A DNA stretch of 64,000 nt from Chloroflexota bacterium (lineage in GTDB: Bacteria; Chloroflexota; Anaerolineae; Aggregatilineales; Phototrophicaceae): positions 230,921-294,920 of the forward strand of contig WTGJ01000027.1 in the NCBI GenBank assembly GCA_011523615.1, read 5' to 3'. Under the pieces are notes generated by a model, which saw nothing but the letters and a program-made list of their open reading frames with translations, was not told where the DNA came from and did no database searches. The position numbers and the translations under genes were made by a program. Below are positions 44,734 to 53,421 of the stretch, piece by piece (positions within the stretch are counted from its first letter, which is position 1; every line of letters begins with the position of its first letter).

Positions 44734-45782
44734 CACTGAGTTTGCTGCGACAGCTGCTGGGTGCGATCGATGAGGGCATCCAATTTGGCGAGCGCTGCCC
44801 CGCCATCGATGACCTGTGTGGCCAAGGCACAGCCATCTTTCATGGAATCCACTGCACCACCGACCCACAACGCCGCTGCCGCATTCAAAATGGCGACATC
44901 GCGGCGCGCGTCGAGGATATCACCACTCAGGATTCCTCTCAATGTGGCCGCGTTGGCGGGGGCATCTCCCCCCAGGAGCTCATAGATGCTACAGCCGCGG
45001 AAGCCGAGATCGGCCGGATTCAACACTTCCTGGCGAACGGATTTGCCATCGTAATGGCTGATCTTGTTCGGTCCGGTGGTCGTCAATTCATCCATGTTGC
45101 CATAGCCGCAAACCACCATGGCGCGTTTCGCCCCCAACTGGGCCAGGGTGGATGCGAGGAGATCGGTCAAGTCCGGGGCAAAAATGCCCATCAACTGCCT
45201 ACCGGCGCCAGCGGGATTGGTGAGTGGACCGATGATGTTGAAAATGGTTCGGATGCCCAATTCTTTTCGGGGTACGATCACATTCTTCATCGCCGGGTGC
45301 AAGTTGGCGGCGAAGAGGAAGGCGATGCCGATCTCTTCCAGACAGAGGGCAAGTTGTTCAGGGGAAAGATCCAATGCGACTCCCAGCTCCGCTAAGACAT
45401 CCGCGCTGCCTGCTTGACTGGAAGCGGCCCGATTGCCATGCTTGGCCACTTTCAGGCCCGCGCCGGCGGCGATGAAAGCGACGGTCGTGCTGATGTTATA
45501 CGTTCCTGAGAAATCACCCCCGGAGCCACAGGTATCCAACAATTCAGCTCGGTCCAGCGAAGTCGGGATCTCGTGCACCATGGAACGCATGGCGCGGACG
45601 CTGCCGGTGATTTCGCTGATGGTCTCCCCTTTCATCCGCAGGGCCATCAGATAAGCGGCAATTTGCGAAGGGGTGGCTCCTCCTTGCATGATTTGCAGCA
45701 TCACTGCTTCCGCTTCCGAATCGTCGAGTTGGCCGAATCGGCTCAGGATGTCAATCGCTCGCCGAATGTCGAAGGATTTCAT
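44733..45782 (-). CDS. trpD: anthranilate phosphoribosyltransferase
   Basis: 349 residues from ATG 45782 (MKSFDIRRAIDIL); upstream in-frame extension lies in the promoter and is not used. The PRPP-binding loop is DTCGSGGDFSGTYNISTT; further blocks are VAKHGNRAASSQAGSADVL and GIRTIFNIIGPLTNPA. Transfers phosphoribosyl to anthranilate. First gene of trpDCFBA; trpE and trpG are absent from the window, so the anthranilate synthase is encoded elsewhere. Confidence 0.96.
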   Translation of the reverse strand: MKSFDIRRAIDILSRFGQLDDSEAEAVMLQIMQGGATPSQIAAYLMALRMKGETISEITGSVRAMRSMVHEIPTSLDRAELLDTCGSGGDFSGTYNISTTVAFIAAGAGLKVAKHGNRAASSQAGSADVLAELGVALDLSPEQLALCLEEIGIAFLFAANLHPAMKNVIVPRKELGIRTIFNIIGPLTNPAGAGRQLMGIFAPDLTDLLASTLAQLGAKRAMVVCGYGNMDELTTTGPNKISHYDGKSVRQEVLNPADLGFRGCSIYELLGGDAPANAATLRGILSGDILDARRDVAILNAAAALWVGGAVDSMKDGCALATQVIDGGAALAKLDALIDRTQQLSQQTQ

Positions 45783-45808
45783 GCAAAGCAATCCCCAAAA
45801 TTGATGCC

Positions 45809-45837
45809 AAAATAGCACTCCAGTATCATCGCGTCAA
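45809..45837 (-). promoter_or_regulatory. trp operon promoter
   Basis: Minus strand -35 TTGACG (45837-45832), 17-nt spacer, -10 TATTTT (45814-45809). The predicted start leaves only about 20 nt of leader before the trpD ATG at 45782, so attenuation is unlikely here, unlike for the ilv operon. Confidence 0.7.
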
Positions 45838-45859
45838 GCAATCAGCCCACCGTTTCATT

Positions 45860-45887
45860 TTGATTCCGCGCGATGAACTGATAACAT
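45860..45887 (+). promoter_or_regulatory. candidate promoter of the third BMP-type importer operon
   Basis: -35 TTGATT (45860-45865), 16-nt spacer, -10 TAACAT (45882-45887). The ATG at 45921 has AGGGAGGT five nt upstream. Divergent from the trp promoter within a 138-bp gap. Confidence 0.5.
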
Positions 45888-45920
45888 TACGATAGGCATT
45901 TTTCCTTTAGGGAGGTCAAA

Positions 45921-47120
45921 ATGAGGTCACAGAAATGGTTCTACATCCTGATGTGTATGATGTTGGTGGCGGCTGGCGCACCTGCCGTCATCGCTCAGGA
46001 TGAGTATGTGTTTGGAATGGTCTTGGTGGGACCTGCGGATGACCGCGGTTGGAGCCAATCTCATTTTGAGGGTGGTCAATATGTAGAAGCCAACATGTCC
46101 AATGCAAGGATGTTGGTTTTTGAGAGTTTGAACCCGGCAGATGCTCCGGAGACGACCCTTGCCGATGTGGTGGAGCTCTTCGTAGAGGAAGGCGCGCAGA
46201 TCATTTTCACCACTTCGGATGCATTCGAAGAGGATACGGTAGCCGTTGCCGAACAGCATCCTGACATCATCTTCGTCAACATTTCGGGAGATGATGTGCT
46301 GACTGGCGAAGCGCCGGAGAACGTGGGTAATTTCATGACGCAGGGTGAATGGCCCCGGGCCATCGCGGGTTGTGCGGCGGCCTTGAGCACCAATACGGGG
46401 AAACTGGGTTACATCGGCCCGCTGATCAACAGTGAAACCCGTCGTTTGGCCGCTTCTACGTACCTGGGTGCCAAGCATTGTTGGGAACACGAGCGTGGCA
46501 ATGATGCTGCCGACTTGACCTTCGAAGTGACCTGGATCGGCTTCTGGTTCGCCATCCCTGGCGTCACTTTGGATCCGACCGAGGAGGCAAATAGCTTTTT
46601 CGACCGTGGCTTCGATGTCGTGATGTCCGGCATCGATACGACGGAGGCGATCGTCGTGGCCGGCCAGCGAGCGGCAGAAGGCGAGACCGTCTTCTCCATG
46701 GCCTACACGTCCCTGCAAGGTTGTGATCAAGCGCCGGATACCTGCATCGGAATCCCCTACTACAACTGGGGTGTGGCGTATCTGGATCATGTTTCCCGAG
46801 CGGCGGCAGGGGAATGGGAACAGGATTGGGATTGGATCGGTCCGGATTTTGACGATCCCACCAATATCGATACGAGCGTCACCTGGTTCCAGCGAGGCGA
46901 TGGCTTGAGTGAGGAAGTTTCCATGCAACTCGATGCATTCATCGAGGAAATGAAGGCTTTCGCTGCCGATGAAATGAATGCCGATGGCATCTTCCTGTGG
47001 CAGGGGCCACTCAACTTGCAGGATGGGACTGTACTGGCTGCCGAAGGTGAAAACGTTTCCCTTAACGACATCTGGTATCTATCTCAACTCGTGGAGGGCA
47101 TGATCGGCGTGAGTGAATGA
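45921..47120 (+). CDS. BMP-family ABC transporter substrate-binding protein (third system)
   Basis: 399 residues. Signal peptide MRSQKWFYILMCMMLVAAGA, type I site at VIA-QD, no lipobox and, unlike the other two BMP proteins here, no Asp/Met tail. The mature protein starts FGMVLVGPADDRGWSQSHFEG, a variant seen in a distinct BMP subgroup, with FEEDTVAVAEQHPDIIFVNISG and SGIDTTEAIVVAGQRAAEGE further on. Several cysteines are present in the mature part. First gene of an operon with ATPase, two permeases and a probable selenoprotein. Confidence 0.92.
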   Translation: MRSQKWFYILMCMMLVAAGAPAVIAQDEYVFGMVLVGPADDRGWSQSHFEGGQYVEANMSNARMLVFESLNPADAPETTLADVVELFVEEGAQIIFTTSDAFEEDTVAVAEQHPDIIFVNISGDDVLTGEAPENVGNFMTQGEWPRAIAGCAAALSTNTGKLGYIGPLINSETRRLAASTYLGAKHCWEHERGNDAADLTFEVTWIGFWFAIPGVTLDPTEEANSFFDRGFDVVMSGIDTTEAIVVAGQRAAEGETVFSMAYTSLQGCDQAPDTCIGIPYYNWGVAYLDHVSRAAAGEWEQDWDWIGPDFDDPTNIDTSVTWFQRGDGLSEEVSMQLDAFIEEMKAFAADEMNADGIFLWQGPLNLQDGTVLAAEGENVSLNDIWYLSQLVEGMIGVSE

Positions 47121-47157
47121 CAGCCGCTTCGCTCATTCCTTCCGATCAGAAAAAACT

Positions 47158-47190
47158 GGGCGAGGGCATTCTTTCGGGGGTGCCCTGCCC
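47158..47190 (+). other. intercistronic hairpin between the BMP gene and its ATPase gene
   Basis: GGGC (47158-47161) pairs with GCCC (47187-47190) and, inside, GGGCA (47164-47168) with TGCCC (47181-47185) across a 12-nt loop. It sits in the 102-bp gap with no strong T-run, so it probably stabilises the binding-protein message or partly ends transcription. Confidence 0.55.
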
Positions 47191-47222
47191 TCTCCTGGAT
47201 TCTCTCGATTGATGCCTCCATC

Positions 47223-48728
47223 ATGCAGATAGAGATCCGCCACATCCACAAACGGTTTGGTTCGATCCAGGCGAATGATGATATATCGATAGTTTTTCCC
47301 GCGGGCCGGATCGTCGGCATATTGGGTGAAAACGGCGCGGGCAAATCCACATTGATGAAGATCCTCTCCGGTTTCCAGACACCGGATGAGGGTGAAATCT
47401 GGATCGATGGCCAGGCAGAGAATTATCGCGGGCCGCAAGCGGCGATTGCCCTGGGCATCGGTATGTTGCAACAAGACCCGTTGGATGTCCCGGCCATGAC
47501 CGTCATGGACAATTTTACCTACGGGGCCCCGGGTGCATTTTGGCTGGGTCATTCTCATTTGAGAGAACAAATCCAAAGCACATCGGCGAAGATAGGCTTT
47601 GACTTATCCCCTGATCAAATGGTGAACCAACTGAGCATTGCACAGCGCCAACAGCTGGAAATTGTGCGTTTGTTGGCCCTGGGCGTGCGCACGCTGATTT
47701 TGGATGAGCCGACCACAGGGATTTCCTCCGATCAGAAAGAGCAACTCTTTCATACCCTGATGGAGCTGGCTCGTGAAGAAGGGATGACCATCCTCCTCGT
47801 TTCCCATAAGTTGGAAGATGTGATCACTCTGTGTGATGAAGTGATCGTCTTGCGGGCCGGTAAGTTGGTCGGCCAGCGAGAAATGCCAACCACCAAGAGT
47901 GAATTGGTTCACCTGATGTTCGGCCAACAGCTCACGGAGGAACGGAGAAACGAACGGGACATCGCTCAATCCAACATCGTCCTTCAACTGGATGATTTCA
48001 CCGTCGAGACGCAACGATTGTCGGTAGAGCCCATCACCTTATCTTTGCATGAAGGGGAAGTCGTTGGCCTGGCCGGGCTGGATGGCAGTGGGCAGCAACC
48101 CTTCATGCGCGCTTGCACCGGCTTGATGAAGGGTGCTGGCGGTCGTTTGCGCCTGGATGGCGAAGATATGTTGGGCCGTGGTTATGGCGAGTTCCGTCGC
48201 GCCGGCGTTGCGTTTGGCGCAGCGGGCCGCTTGGAAGAAGGCTTGATTGCCGGCTTGACGTTGATCGAGCACGTAGCCCTTTCTCAAGCGTCCGACCACT
48301 GGATGGGTGTGTTGGATTGGCAAAAAGCTGGCGCGGAAATGCAAACACGCATCAGCCGCTATGACATACGTGGTGCCGGCGAAGACATGATAGAGGCACT
48401 TTCTGGCGGCAATCAACAGCGCTTGCTCATCTCATTGTTGCCGGAACAACCCAGGTTGCTCGTCATTGAGCAGCCCACGCGCGGTTTGGATGTCGATTCT
48501 GTGCGCGCCATCTGGGGGCAATTGTTGGCTCGCAGCGAACAGGGCGCGGCGATTCTCTTCAGCTCGAGCGATCTGGATGAGCTGGTCACCTATTCAGACC
48601 GCATTCTCGTCTTTTTCGAAGGACGGACGCATCTGATCGAAGATCCTTCACAAACGACGGTGAGTGACTTGGGGCATGCCATCGGTGGTGCCTTCGATAG
48701 CGTGCAAGGGGAGCATGTACGTGCGTAA
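47223..48728 (+). CDS. BMP-type ABC importer, duplicated ATP-binding subunit (third system)
   Basis: 501 residues. Domain 1: Walker A GENGAGKSTLMK, Walker B LILDEPTTGISSDQ, with an unusual signature, LSIAQRQQLEIVR. Domain 2: degenerate Walker A GLDGSGQQPFMRA, signature EALSGGNQQRLLIS, Walker B LVIEQPTRGLDVDS. More divergent than the other two ATPases in the window. The ribosome site before the ATG is weak, so expression may be below that of the binding protein. Followed 21 bp later by the permease pair. Confidence 0.93.
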   Translation: MQIEIRHIHKRFGSIQANDDISIVFPAGRIVGILGENGAGKSTLMKILSGFQTPDEGEIWIDGQAENYRGPQAAIALGIGMLQQDPLDVPAMTVMDNFTYGAPGAFWLGHSHLREQIQSTSAKIGFDLSPDQMVNQLSIAQRQQLEIVRLLALGVRTLILDEPTTGISSDQKEQLFHTLMELAREEGMTILLVSHKLEDVITLCDEVIVLRAGKLVGQREMPTTKSELVHLMFGQQLTEERRNERDIAQSNIVLQLDDFTVETQRLSVEPITLSLHEGEVVGLAGLDGSGQQPFMRACTGLMKGAGGRLRLDGEDMLGRGYGEFRRAGVAFGAAGRLEEGLIAGLTLIEHVALSQASDHWMGVLDWQKAGAEMQTRISRYDIRGAGEDMIEALSGGNQQRLLISLLPEQPRLLVIEQPTRGLDVDSVRAIWGQLLARSEQGAAILFSSSDLDELVTYSDRILVFFEGRTHLIEDPSQTTVSDLGHAIGGAFDSVQGEHVRA

Positions 48729-48749
48729 CATCACGGAGAATCAGCGGGC

Positions 48750-49829
48750 ATGAACCATACGCCGCGTTCCCTGGGGTTGCGCTTGGTATTCTTGGTCTTG
48801 CCTCTCTTGGTCGCGCTTTTCGTCTCTGCGGTGATTCTGCTTTTGTTGAATCAAGAACCCGGTGAGGTTTTGCGGCAAGCCTGGCGCGGAGCGTTTGGCA
48901 ACGAACGCCGCATTGCCAGTGTGTTGAATTATTGGATCCCCCTGTCATTTGCCGCCATGGGCCTGGTGATCACATTCCGAGCCGGGCTATGGAATATCGG
49001 CATCGAAGGGCAAATGATCATGGGTGCGGTATTCGCTACCTATATCCCATTGTATGTTCCGCTCCCGCCCATACTCACCATTTCTCTGAGCTTGGTTCTT
49101 GCTGCCACAGGTGGGGCGATTTGGGCTGTCCTGGTGGGGGTTTTGCGCAATCGTTTTGGCGTGCATGAGATTTTCGGTGGCGTGGCTTTGAACGCAATCG
49201 CTGCCGGGATCTCCCTCTATTTGGTGCGCGGCCCCTGGGCTCTGGTCGGCAACAACAACCAAACGCCGGTGTTCCCGCGTGAAACTTGGCTGCCCACAAT
49301 ATCGGACCGCTTTGGGGTGAGTCAGTTGATGTTGATCTTGCTGGTGATTGCGGTCCTGAGCATCATCTTCTTGATGGGTCGCAGCCGCTGGGGCTTGCAG
49401 CTGAAAGCAACAGGGCGCAATCGTCAATCTGCTTTGTTATTGGGCGTCTCTGTGCGCAGCGTTTCTTTATCCGCCTTCATCCTTTGTGGTGCACTGGCCG
49501 GGATTGGTGGAGCACATCGAGTCTTGCATACTTATCATTATTTGTTGCCCAACGTCGCCGGTGGAATCGGCTTCCTGGGCCTGCTGGTGGTCATGCTATC
49601 GGGTTTTCACGCCGCCATCGTTCCCCTCGTCGCCTATTTCATGGCCGCTCTATCCGCGGGCAGTACCCGTTTTCAGACCCTGCTCCGATTGGACCCTTCT
49701 CTGATTGATGTGCTGCAAGGCATTCTGGTGTTGACCTATGTGCTTTTTTCCGGCATTCAGGATCGCTTTTTCCCGCGCATTAGAGAGGGAAACGAGGAGA
49801 TGAAGAAAGAAATCACAACCAATGAATGA
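48750..49829 (+). CDS. BMP-type ABC importer permease (YufP-like)
   Basis: 359 residues, normal length. TM1 LVFLVLPLLVALFVSAVILLLL, short outside loop QEPGEVLRQAWRGAFGNE, then FRAGLWNIGIEGQMIMGAVF and CGALAGIGGAHRVLH. About nine membrane segments. It gives the reference length for the loop that is expanded by about 390 residues in the paralogue at 27.4 kb. The stop overlaps the next gene by 8 nt. Confidence 0.92.
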   Translation: MNHTPRSLGLRLVFLVLPLLVALFVSAVILLLLNQEPGEVLRQAWRGAFGNERRIASVLNYWIPLSFAAMGLVITFRAGLWNIGIEGQMIMGAVFATYIPLYVPLPPILTISLSLVLAATGGAIWAVLVGVLRNRFGVHEIFGGVALNAIAAGISLYLVRGPWALVGNNNQTPVFPRETWLPTISDRFGVSQLMLILLVIAVLSIIFLMGRSRWGLQLKATGRNRQSALLLGVSVRSVSLSAFILCGALAGIGGAHRVLHTYHYLLPNVAGGIGFLGLLVVMLSGFHAAIVPLVAYFMAALSAGSTRFQTLLRLDPSLIDVLQGILVLTYVLFSGIQDRFFPRIREGNEEMKKEITTNE

Positions 49830-50799
49830 AGCGCTGATCAATACCTTAAATTCGTTGGTCTCCAATGCGACTCCGCTGGTCATCGCGGCGATTGGAGAAA
49901 CGATCACGGAACGAGCGGGTGTCATCAATCTATCGTTGAACGGCAGCATCCTCCTGGCGGCGATGGTCGGTTTTGCCGCAGCGTTGGCGACGGATACTTT
50001 GCTCCTGGGCCTCGGCGCAGCAGTCATCGTAGGCGCGGTGATTGCCACCATCATCGCCTTTTCCACCATCCAATTGCGCCGGGATCAAGTGGCCGTTGGA
50101 TTTGTTTTGACCCTATTGGCGGCGAAACTGGCCGATTTTTTGGGGCAACCTTTGAACTCTGCTTCTGGCCCTTCCTTTTCGAAACAACCCATTCCGTTGT
50201 TGGCCGACATTCCCATCCTGGGCCATATCTTTTTTGAACACAATATCCTGGTCTATTTCAGTTTCGTGTTGGTCATCGGGTGCTGGTTTTGGCTGTTTCG
50301 GACCAGGCCAGGCCTCGCACACCGCGCGATCGGTGAGCGCCCGGAGGCCGCCTATGCCAGAGGGACATCGGTCAATCGGATGCGCTATGTCTACACTGCG
50401 GTAGGCGGTGGTTTGGTGGGTTTGGCCGGCGCCTCCTATTCGCTCAGCATCAAGATCGGTTGGCCTTCGATCATTTCTTACAACGGGGATGGCTGGATCG
50501 CGCTGGCCATCGTGATCTTCGCCGGTTGGCACCCTTTTCGCGTATTGCTCGGTGCATATATGTTGTCGGCTTTGCGAGCGGCGGCATCCGACATCCAAAA
50601 ATCCTCCTTGAATATTCCGGCAGAACTCCTGAACACCGGCCTCCCCTGGATCTTGCTGATCGTTACGCTGATTTTGGTCAACACCGGTCAAATCGATCGC
50701 TTGTTGATCGCCTTGCCGGCAAGGATGAGAGGTCGTTTTCAAGCGCTCCTGAAATCGGATGCCCCGGCAGCCTTGGGCGAACGGTTTGAAGCCAGCTGA
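49822..50799 (+). CDS. BMP-type ABC importer permease (YufQ-like)
   Basis: 325 residues with the conserved opening ITERAGVINLSLNGSILLAAM (about 30-50) and GGLVGLAGASYSLSIK near 195, seven to nine hydrophobic segments, and a basic cytoplasmic tail. Second permease of the third importer. Stop at 50799; the next gene, the probable selenoprotein, starts 31 bp on. Confidence 0.92.
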   Translation: MNEALINTLNSLVSNATPLVIAAIGETITERAGVINLSLNGSILLAAMVGFAAALATDTLLLGLGAAVIVGAVIATIIAFSTIQLRRDQVAVGFVLTLLAAKLADFLGQPLNSASGPSFSKQPIPLLADIPILGHIFFEHNILVYFSFVLVIGCWFWLFRTRPGLAHRAIGERPEAAYARGTSVNRMRYVYTAVGGGLVGLAGASYSLSIKIGWPSIISYNGDGWIALAIVIFAGWHPFRVLLGAYMLSALRAAASDIQKSSLNIPAELLNTGLPWILLIVTLILVNTGQIDRLLIALPARMRGRFQALLKSDAPAALGERFEAS

Positions 50800-50830
50800 A
50801 GTGAAGGATGGATGGAATGGGGTCGCTTCG

Positions 50831-51547
50831 ATGAACGAAACTACTTTGGATCTGGTGAGACGTTACAATTATGCCGATTTCACTCCCGAAAATTTTGAAC
50901 CGTGGATGCGATTTGCTGAATCGCCAGCTGCGGGTGAAACCGGCGCTGATTTTCCGTTGTGGTGTGCGGAAACGGGCAGCGAGAGCTCATTGGCAAAGCT
51001 CTGGGCTGAACCACAGTACCTGGTCGTGGAATTCGGCAGCTTTACCTGACCGTATTGTGGCCTGGCTGCATCCACCATGGACGCAGCGGCCGAGCGCTTT
51101 GCGGGTCAAAGCATCGCATCCATCTTTCTTTACACCCATGAAGCACACCCCGGCGAGCATTACCCTCACCTCACGTCAATGGAACAGAAAGCACGACATG
51201 CGGCAGCATTGCGTGATGTGTATGGCCTGCAACGACCCATCTGGTTGGATTCGCTGGATGGTGCAGCCCATCGCGCTTATGGTTCGATGCCCAATATGAC
51301 GTGGATCTTCAATCGGCGGGGAGTGGTGCAATACAAAGCGGCGTGGACCGACGTGACCAGCGTGGTAGAAGCATTACAGCACCTGCTGGAAATCAAGAAG
51401 CAACGCAAGGAGCGTTCCACCCTGGCTCCTTTCCCGATCCAACGTTTGGATTATCGCCCGGTGGATCGGGAAGCATTTTATCGTGGCTTGGCGAGAAACG
51501 GCCCAAAGGCGGTGGACGATTTCAATCGAGCGTTCCCGCCACCTTAA
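50831..51547 (+). CDS. probable selenoprotein: deiodinase/thioredoxin-like protein with in-frame TGA (Sec73)
   Basis: ATG 50831 to TAA 51547, 238 codons, interrupted only by TGA at 51047-51049. The same frame codes for one coherent thioredoxin-fold protein on both sides: ...YLVVEFGSFT-(TGA)-PYCGLAAST... and then IASIFLYTHEAHPGEHYP and AYGSMPNMTWIFNRRGVVQYKA. That matches iodothyronine-deiodinase-like proteins, where selenocysteine stands at this point (SFT/SCT-U-P). Read as Sec, residues 73-76 are U-P-Y-C, a redox pair. A strong hairpin starts 10 nt after the TGA. Extra Cys45 and a 60-residue basic/proline C-tail are present. Reaction unknown; peroxiredoxin- or reductase-like redox chemistry is likely. 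It sits at the end of an importer operon. Confidence 0.82.
51059..51091 (+). other. candidate bacterial SECIS hairpin
   Basis: Starts 10 nt after the TGA. GGCC (51059-51062) pairs with GGCC (51088-51091); a 2-nt UG bulge; GCTGC (51065-51069) pairs with GCAGC (51083-51087); then TCCA pairs with TGGA around a 3-nt loop centred about 27 nt from the TGA. Position and bulged U fit bacterial SECIS elements; the loop lacks the usual early G, so a non-standard SelB or an alternative fold must be assumed. Confidence 0.55.
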
Positions 51548-51630
51548 TCGACACCACCATTCGATCGAGTGCATTCAAATCGTGATCCGATGCTGCTAGC
51601 ATAGGCAGCCGCTCACTGCAGGCTGTCACC

Positions 51631-53412
51631 ATGGAACAAAAAAGCGAATTTCGCGTCGAGAATCAGCGGGAATATCGGCACCAGAATGCAATTCAGTGGT
51701 TGTATTCCCACTGTTCCGTTCAGCGCTGGCTGTTGCTATTTTCCGCTTCGTTTCACTTCGTTTCTGTCGTCGCTTACTCCTTATCGATGATCTATTTTGG
51801 CCGAGCGGTGGGAGAAGTGATCCAGCCGACGAGGGCAGGCGGTGTGCTTCATTTTGCGGCGCTGGTCTTGCTGGTGCTGCTGTTGGGTGGGCTTTGTACG
51901 CTGTTTGCCGAAATCATGCTGGAGACGGTCGCCCAGCGTTTGGGAAGGGATGCGAGAAAAGAGCTGTACATCAGTCTGTTGGCGAAGAGTCAAACCTTTC
52001 ACGATGGGCAAAAAGTCGGCGACATCATGGCGCGCGCGACCGAAGATATTTCGCAATTGATCATCATGGTGAACCCGGGTTTTCTCTTCGTAGTGGAGAT
52101 CAGCCTTGGCCTGGTCATCCCGATCATTTCTATCGCCACGATCGCGCCGCAACTGAGCTTGGTGCCGATCATCTTTGTCGGTTTGTACCTGATATCGGGT
52201 CGGTGGTTTCTCAATATGCTGTTGCCTGTATCTCAAGGGCAACGAAGCAGTTATGGCCAGATGACAGCGGTCTTGGAAGAAGCGATTGATGGCATAGAGG
52301 TGGTGAAGGCGAGCAATCGAGAAGATGGTGAGCGGATCAAACTTCGCCATGCGGCAAAGATTTACCGTGATTTGTTCGCCAAACAGGGACGGATCGAAGC
52401 CTTTTACTTGCCGATGTTTTTCTATGCCATCACGCTGGGACTGGCGTTCTTCCATGGGGTGCGTTTGCTCGAGCTGGGTACGTTGCAATTCGCTGAGTTG
52501 GTCGCCTTCATGGGCTTGATGGCGCTGATTCGCTTTCCTGCGTTCGAGGGCATCTTCGCCTTCACTTTTTTGCTGATGGGTTATGCGAGCGCCGAGAGAA
52601 TCCTTAAAGTCATCGTGGCCAAAGCGGATTTGGATGAAAACATCGCCGGCTACCGAGCCAATTTGACTGGCGAAATCATCTTTGATCAGGTGAGCTTTGG
52701 TTTTGAAGGCCATGCGACACTCAAAAATGTCAGTTTCCGCGTCGCGCCCGGTGAAACAGTAGCCATCGTCGGACAGACTGGCTCAGGCAAAACTACCCTC
52801 ACCGAGTTGATCAACCGCACGTATGATGTCGATCAAGGGCGGATCCTCATCGATGGTGTGGATGTGCGGGATTGGAACCTCAATTCCCTTCGCTCCCAAA
52901 TCAGCAAGATCGAACAGGACGTCTTCCTCTTTCGACGAACCGTCGAGGAAAACGTAGCGCTGGGTACACCAGAAGCGTCGCAAGCGAAGATTCAGCAGGC
53001 GGCCAGCGCCGCGCAGGCCCATGATTTCATCCTTGGCTTCAGCGATGGTTACGCGACGGAAGTGGGCAGCCGCGGCGTGACGCTATCCGGAGGACAGCGG
53101 CAAAGGATCGCGCTGGCTCGCGCCTTCTTGACCGACCCACGGATTTTGATCCTGGATGATTCTACCAGCGCAATCGACAGCCAGACGGAAGATGAAATCC
53201 AGCGTGCTATTCGAAACGCACAAAAAGACCGGACGACGCTCCTCATCACGCATCGTCTTTCGCAAATACGCTGGGCAGATCACATCCTCGTGATGGAAGA
53301 TGGTGAATTGATCGGCGATGGCACACACGAAAGTTTGATGCAACACTGTGCCGTATATCGGCGGATCTTCATGCGCTATGAAGTGGAGATGCCGGAAATG
53401 ATTCAGTCCTAA
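51631..53412 (+). CDS. ABC exporter half-transporter with degenerate catalytic site (subunit 1)
   Basis: 593 residues: six-helix exporter membrane domain (about 30-320) fused to an ATPase domain. Walker A GQTGSGKTTL, signature VTLSGGQRQRIALARA (canonical), Walker B LILDDSTSAIDSQT with Asp in place of the catalytic Glu, H-loop ITHRLSQI. The missing Glu, with the altered signature in the partner at 53.4 kb, is the pattern of heterodimeric exporters with one inactive ATP site. The next gene follows after 9 bp. Substrate (drug, lipid or peptide) unknown. Confidence 0.93.
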   Translation: MEQKSEFRVENQREYRHQNAIQWLYSHCSVQRWLLLFSASFHFVSVVAYSLSMIYFGRAVGEVIQPTRAGGVLHFAALVLLVLLLGGLCTLFAEIMLETVAQRLGRDARKELYISLLAKSQTFHDGQKVGDIMARATEDISQLIIMVNPGFLFVVEISLGLVIPIISIATIAPQLSLVPIIFVGLYLISGRWFLNMLLPVSQGQRSSYGQMTAVLEEAIDGIEVVKASNREDGERIKLRHAAKIYRDLFAKQGRIEAFYLPMFFYAITLGLAFFHGVRLLELGTLQFAELVAFMGLMALIRFPAFEGIFAFTFLLMGYASAERILKVIVAKADLDENIAGYRANLTGEIIFDQVSFGFEGHATLKNVSFRVAPGETVAIVGQTGSGKTTLTELINRTYDVDQGRILIDGVDVRDWNLNSLRSQISKIEQDVFLFRRTVEENVALGTPEASQAKIQQAASAAQAHDFILGFSDGYATEVGSRGVTLSGGQRQRIALARAFLTDPRILILDDSTSAIDSQTEDEIQRAIRNAQKDRTTLLITHRLSQIRWADHILVMEDGELIGDGTHESLMQHCAVYRRIFMRYEVEMPEMIQS

Positions 53413-53421
53413 GGAGCGGCT

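Noticed and set aside
50831..51547. Frameshift or nonsense pseudogene as an explanation for the split gene at 50.8-51.5 kb
   Set aside because: Both parts are in the same frame, both are well conserved, and the stop is TGA exactly at the catalytic column; decay would not be expected to do this. A sequencing error cannot be excluded from sequence alone.
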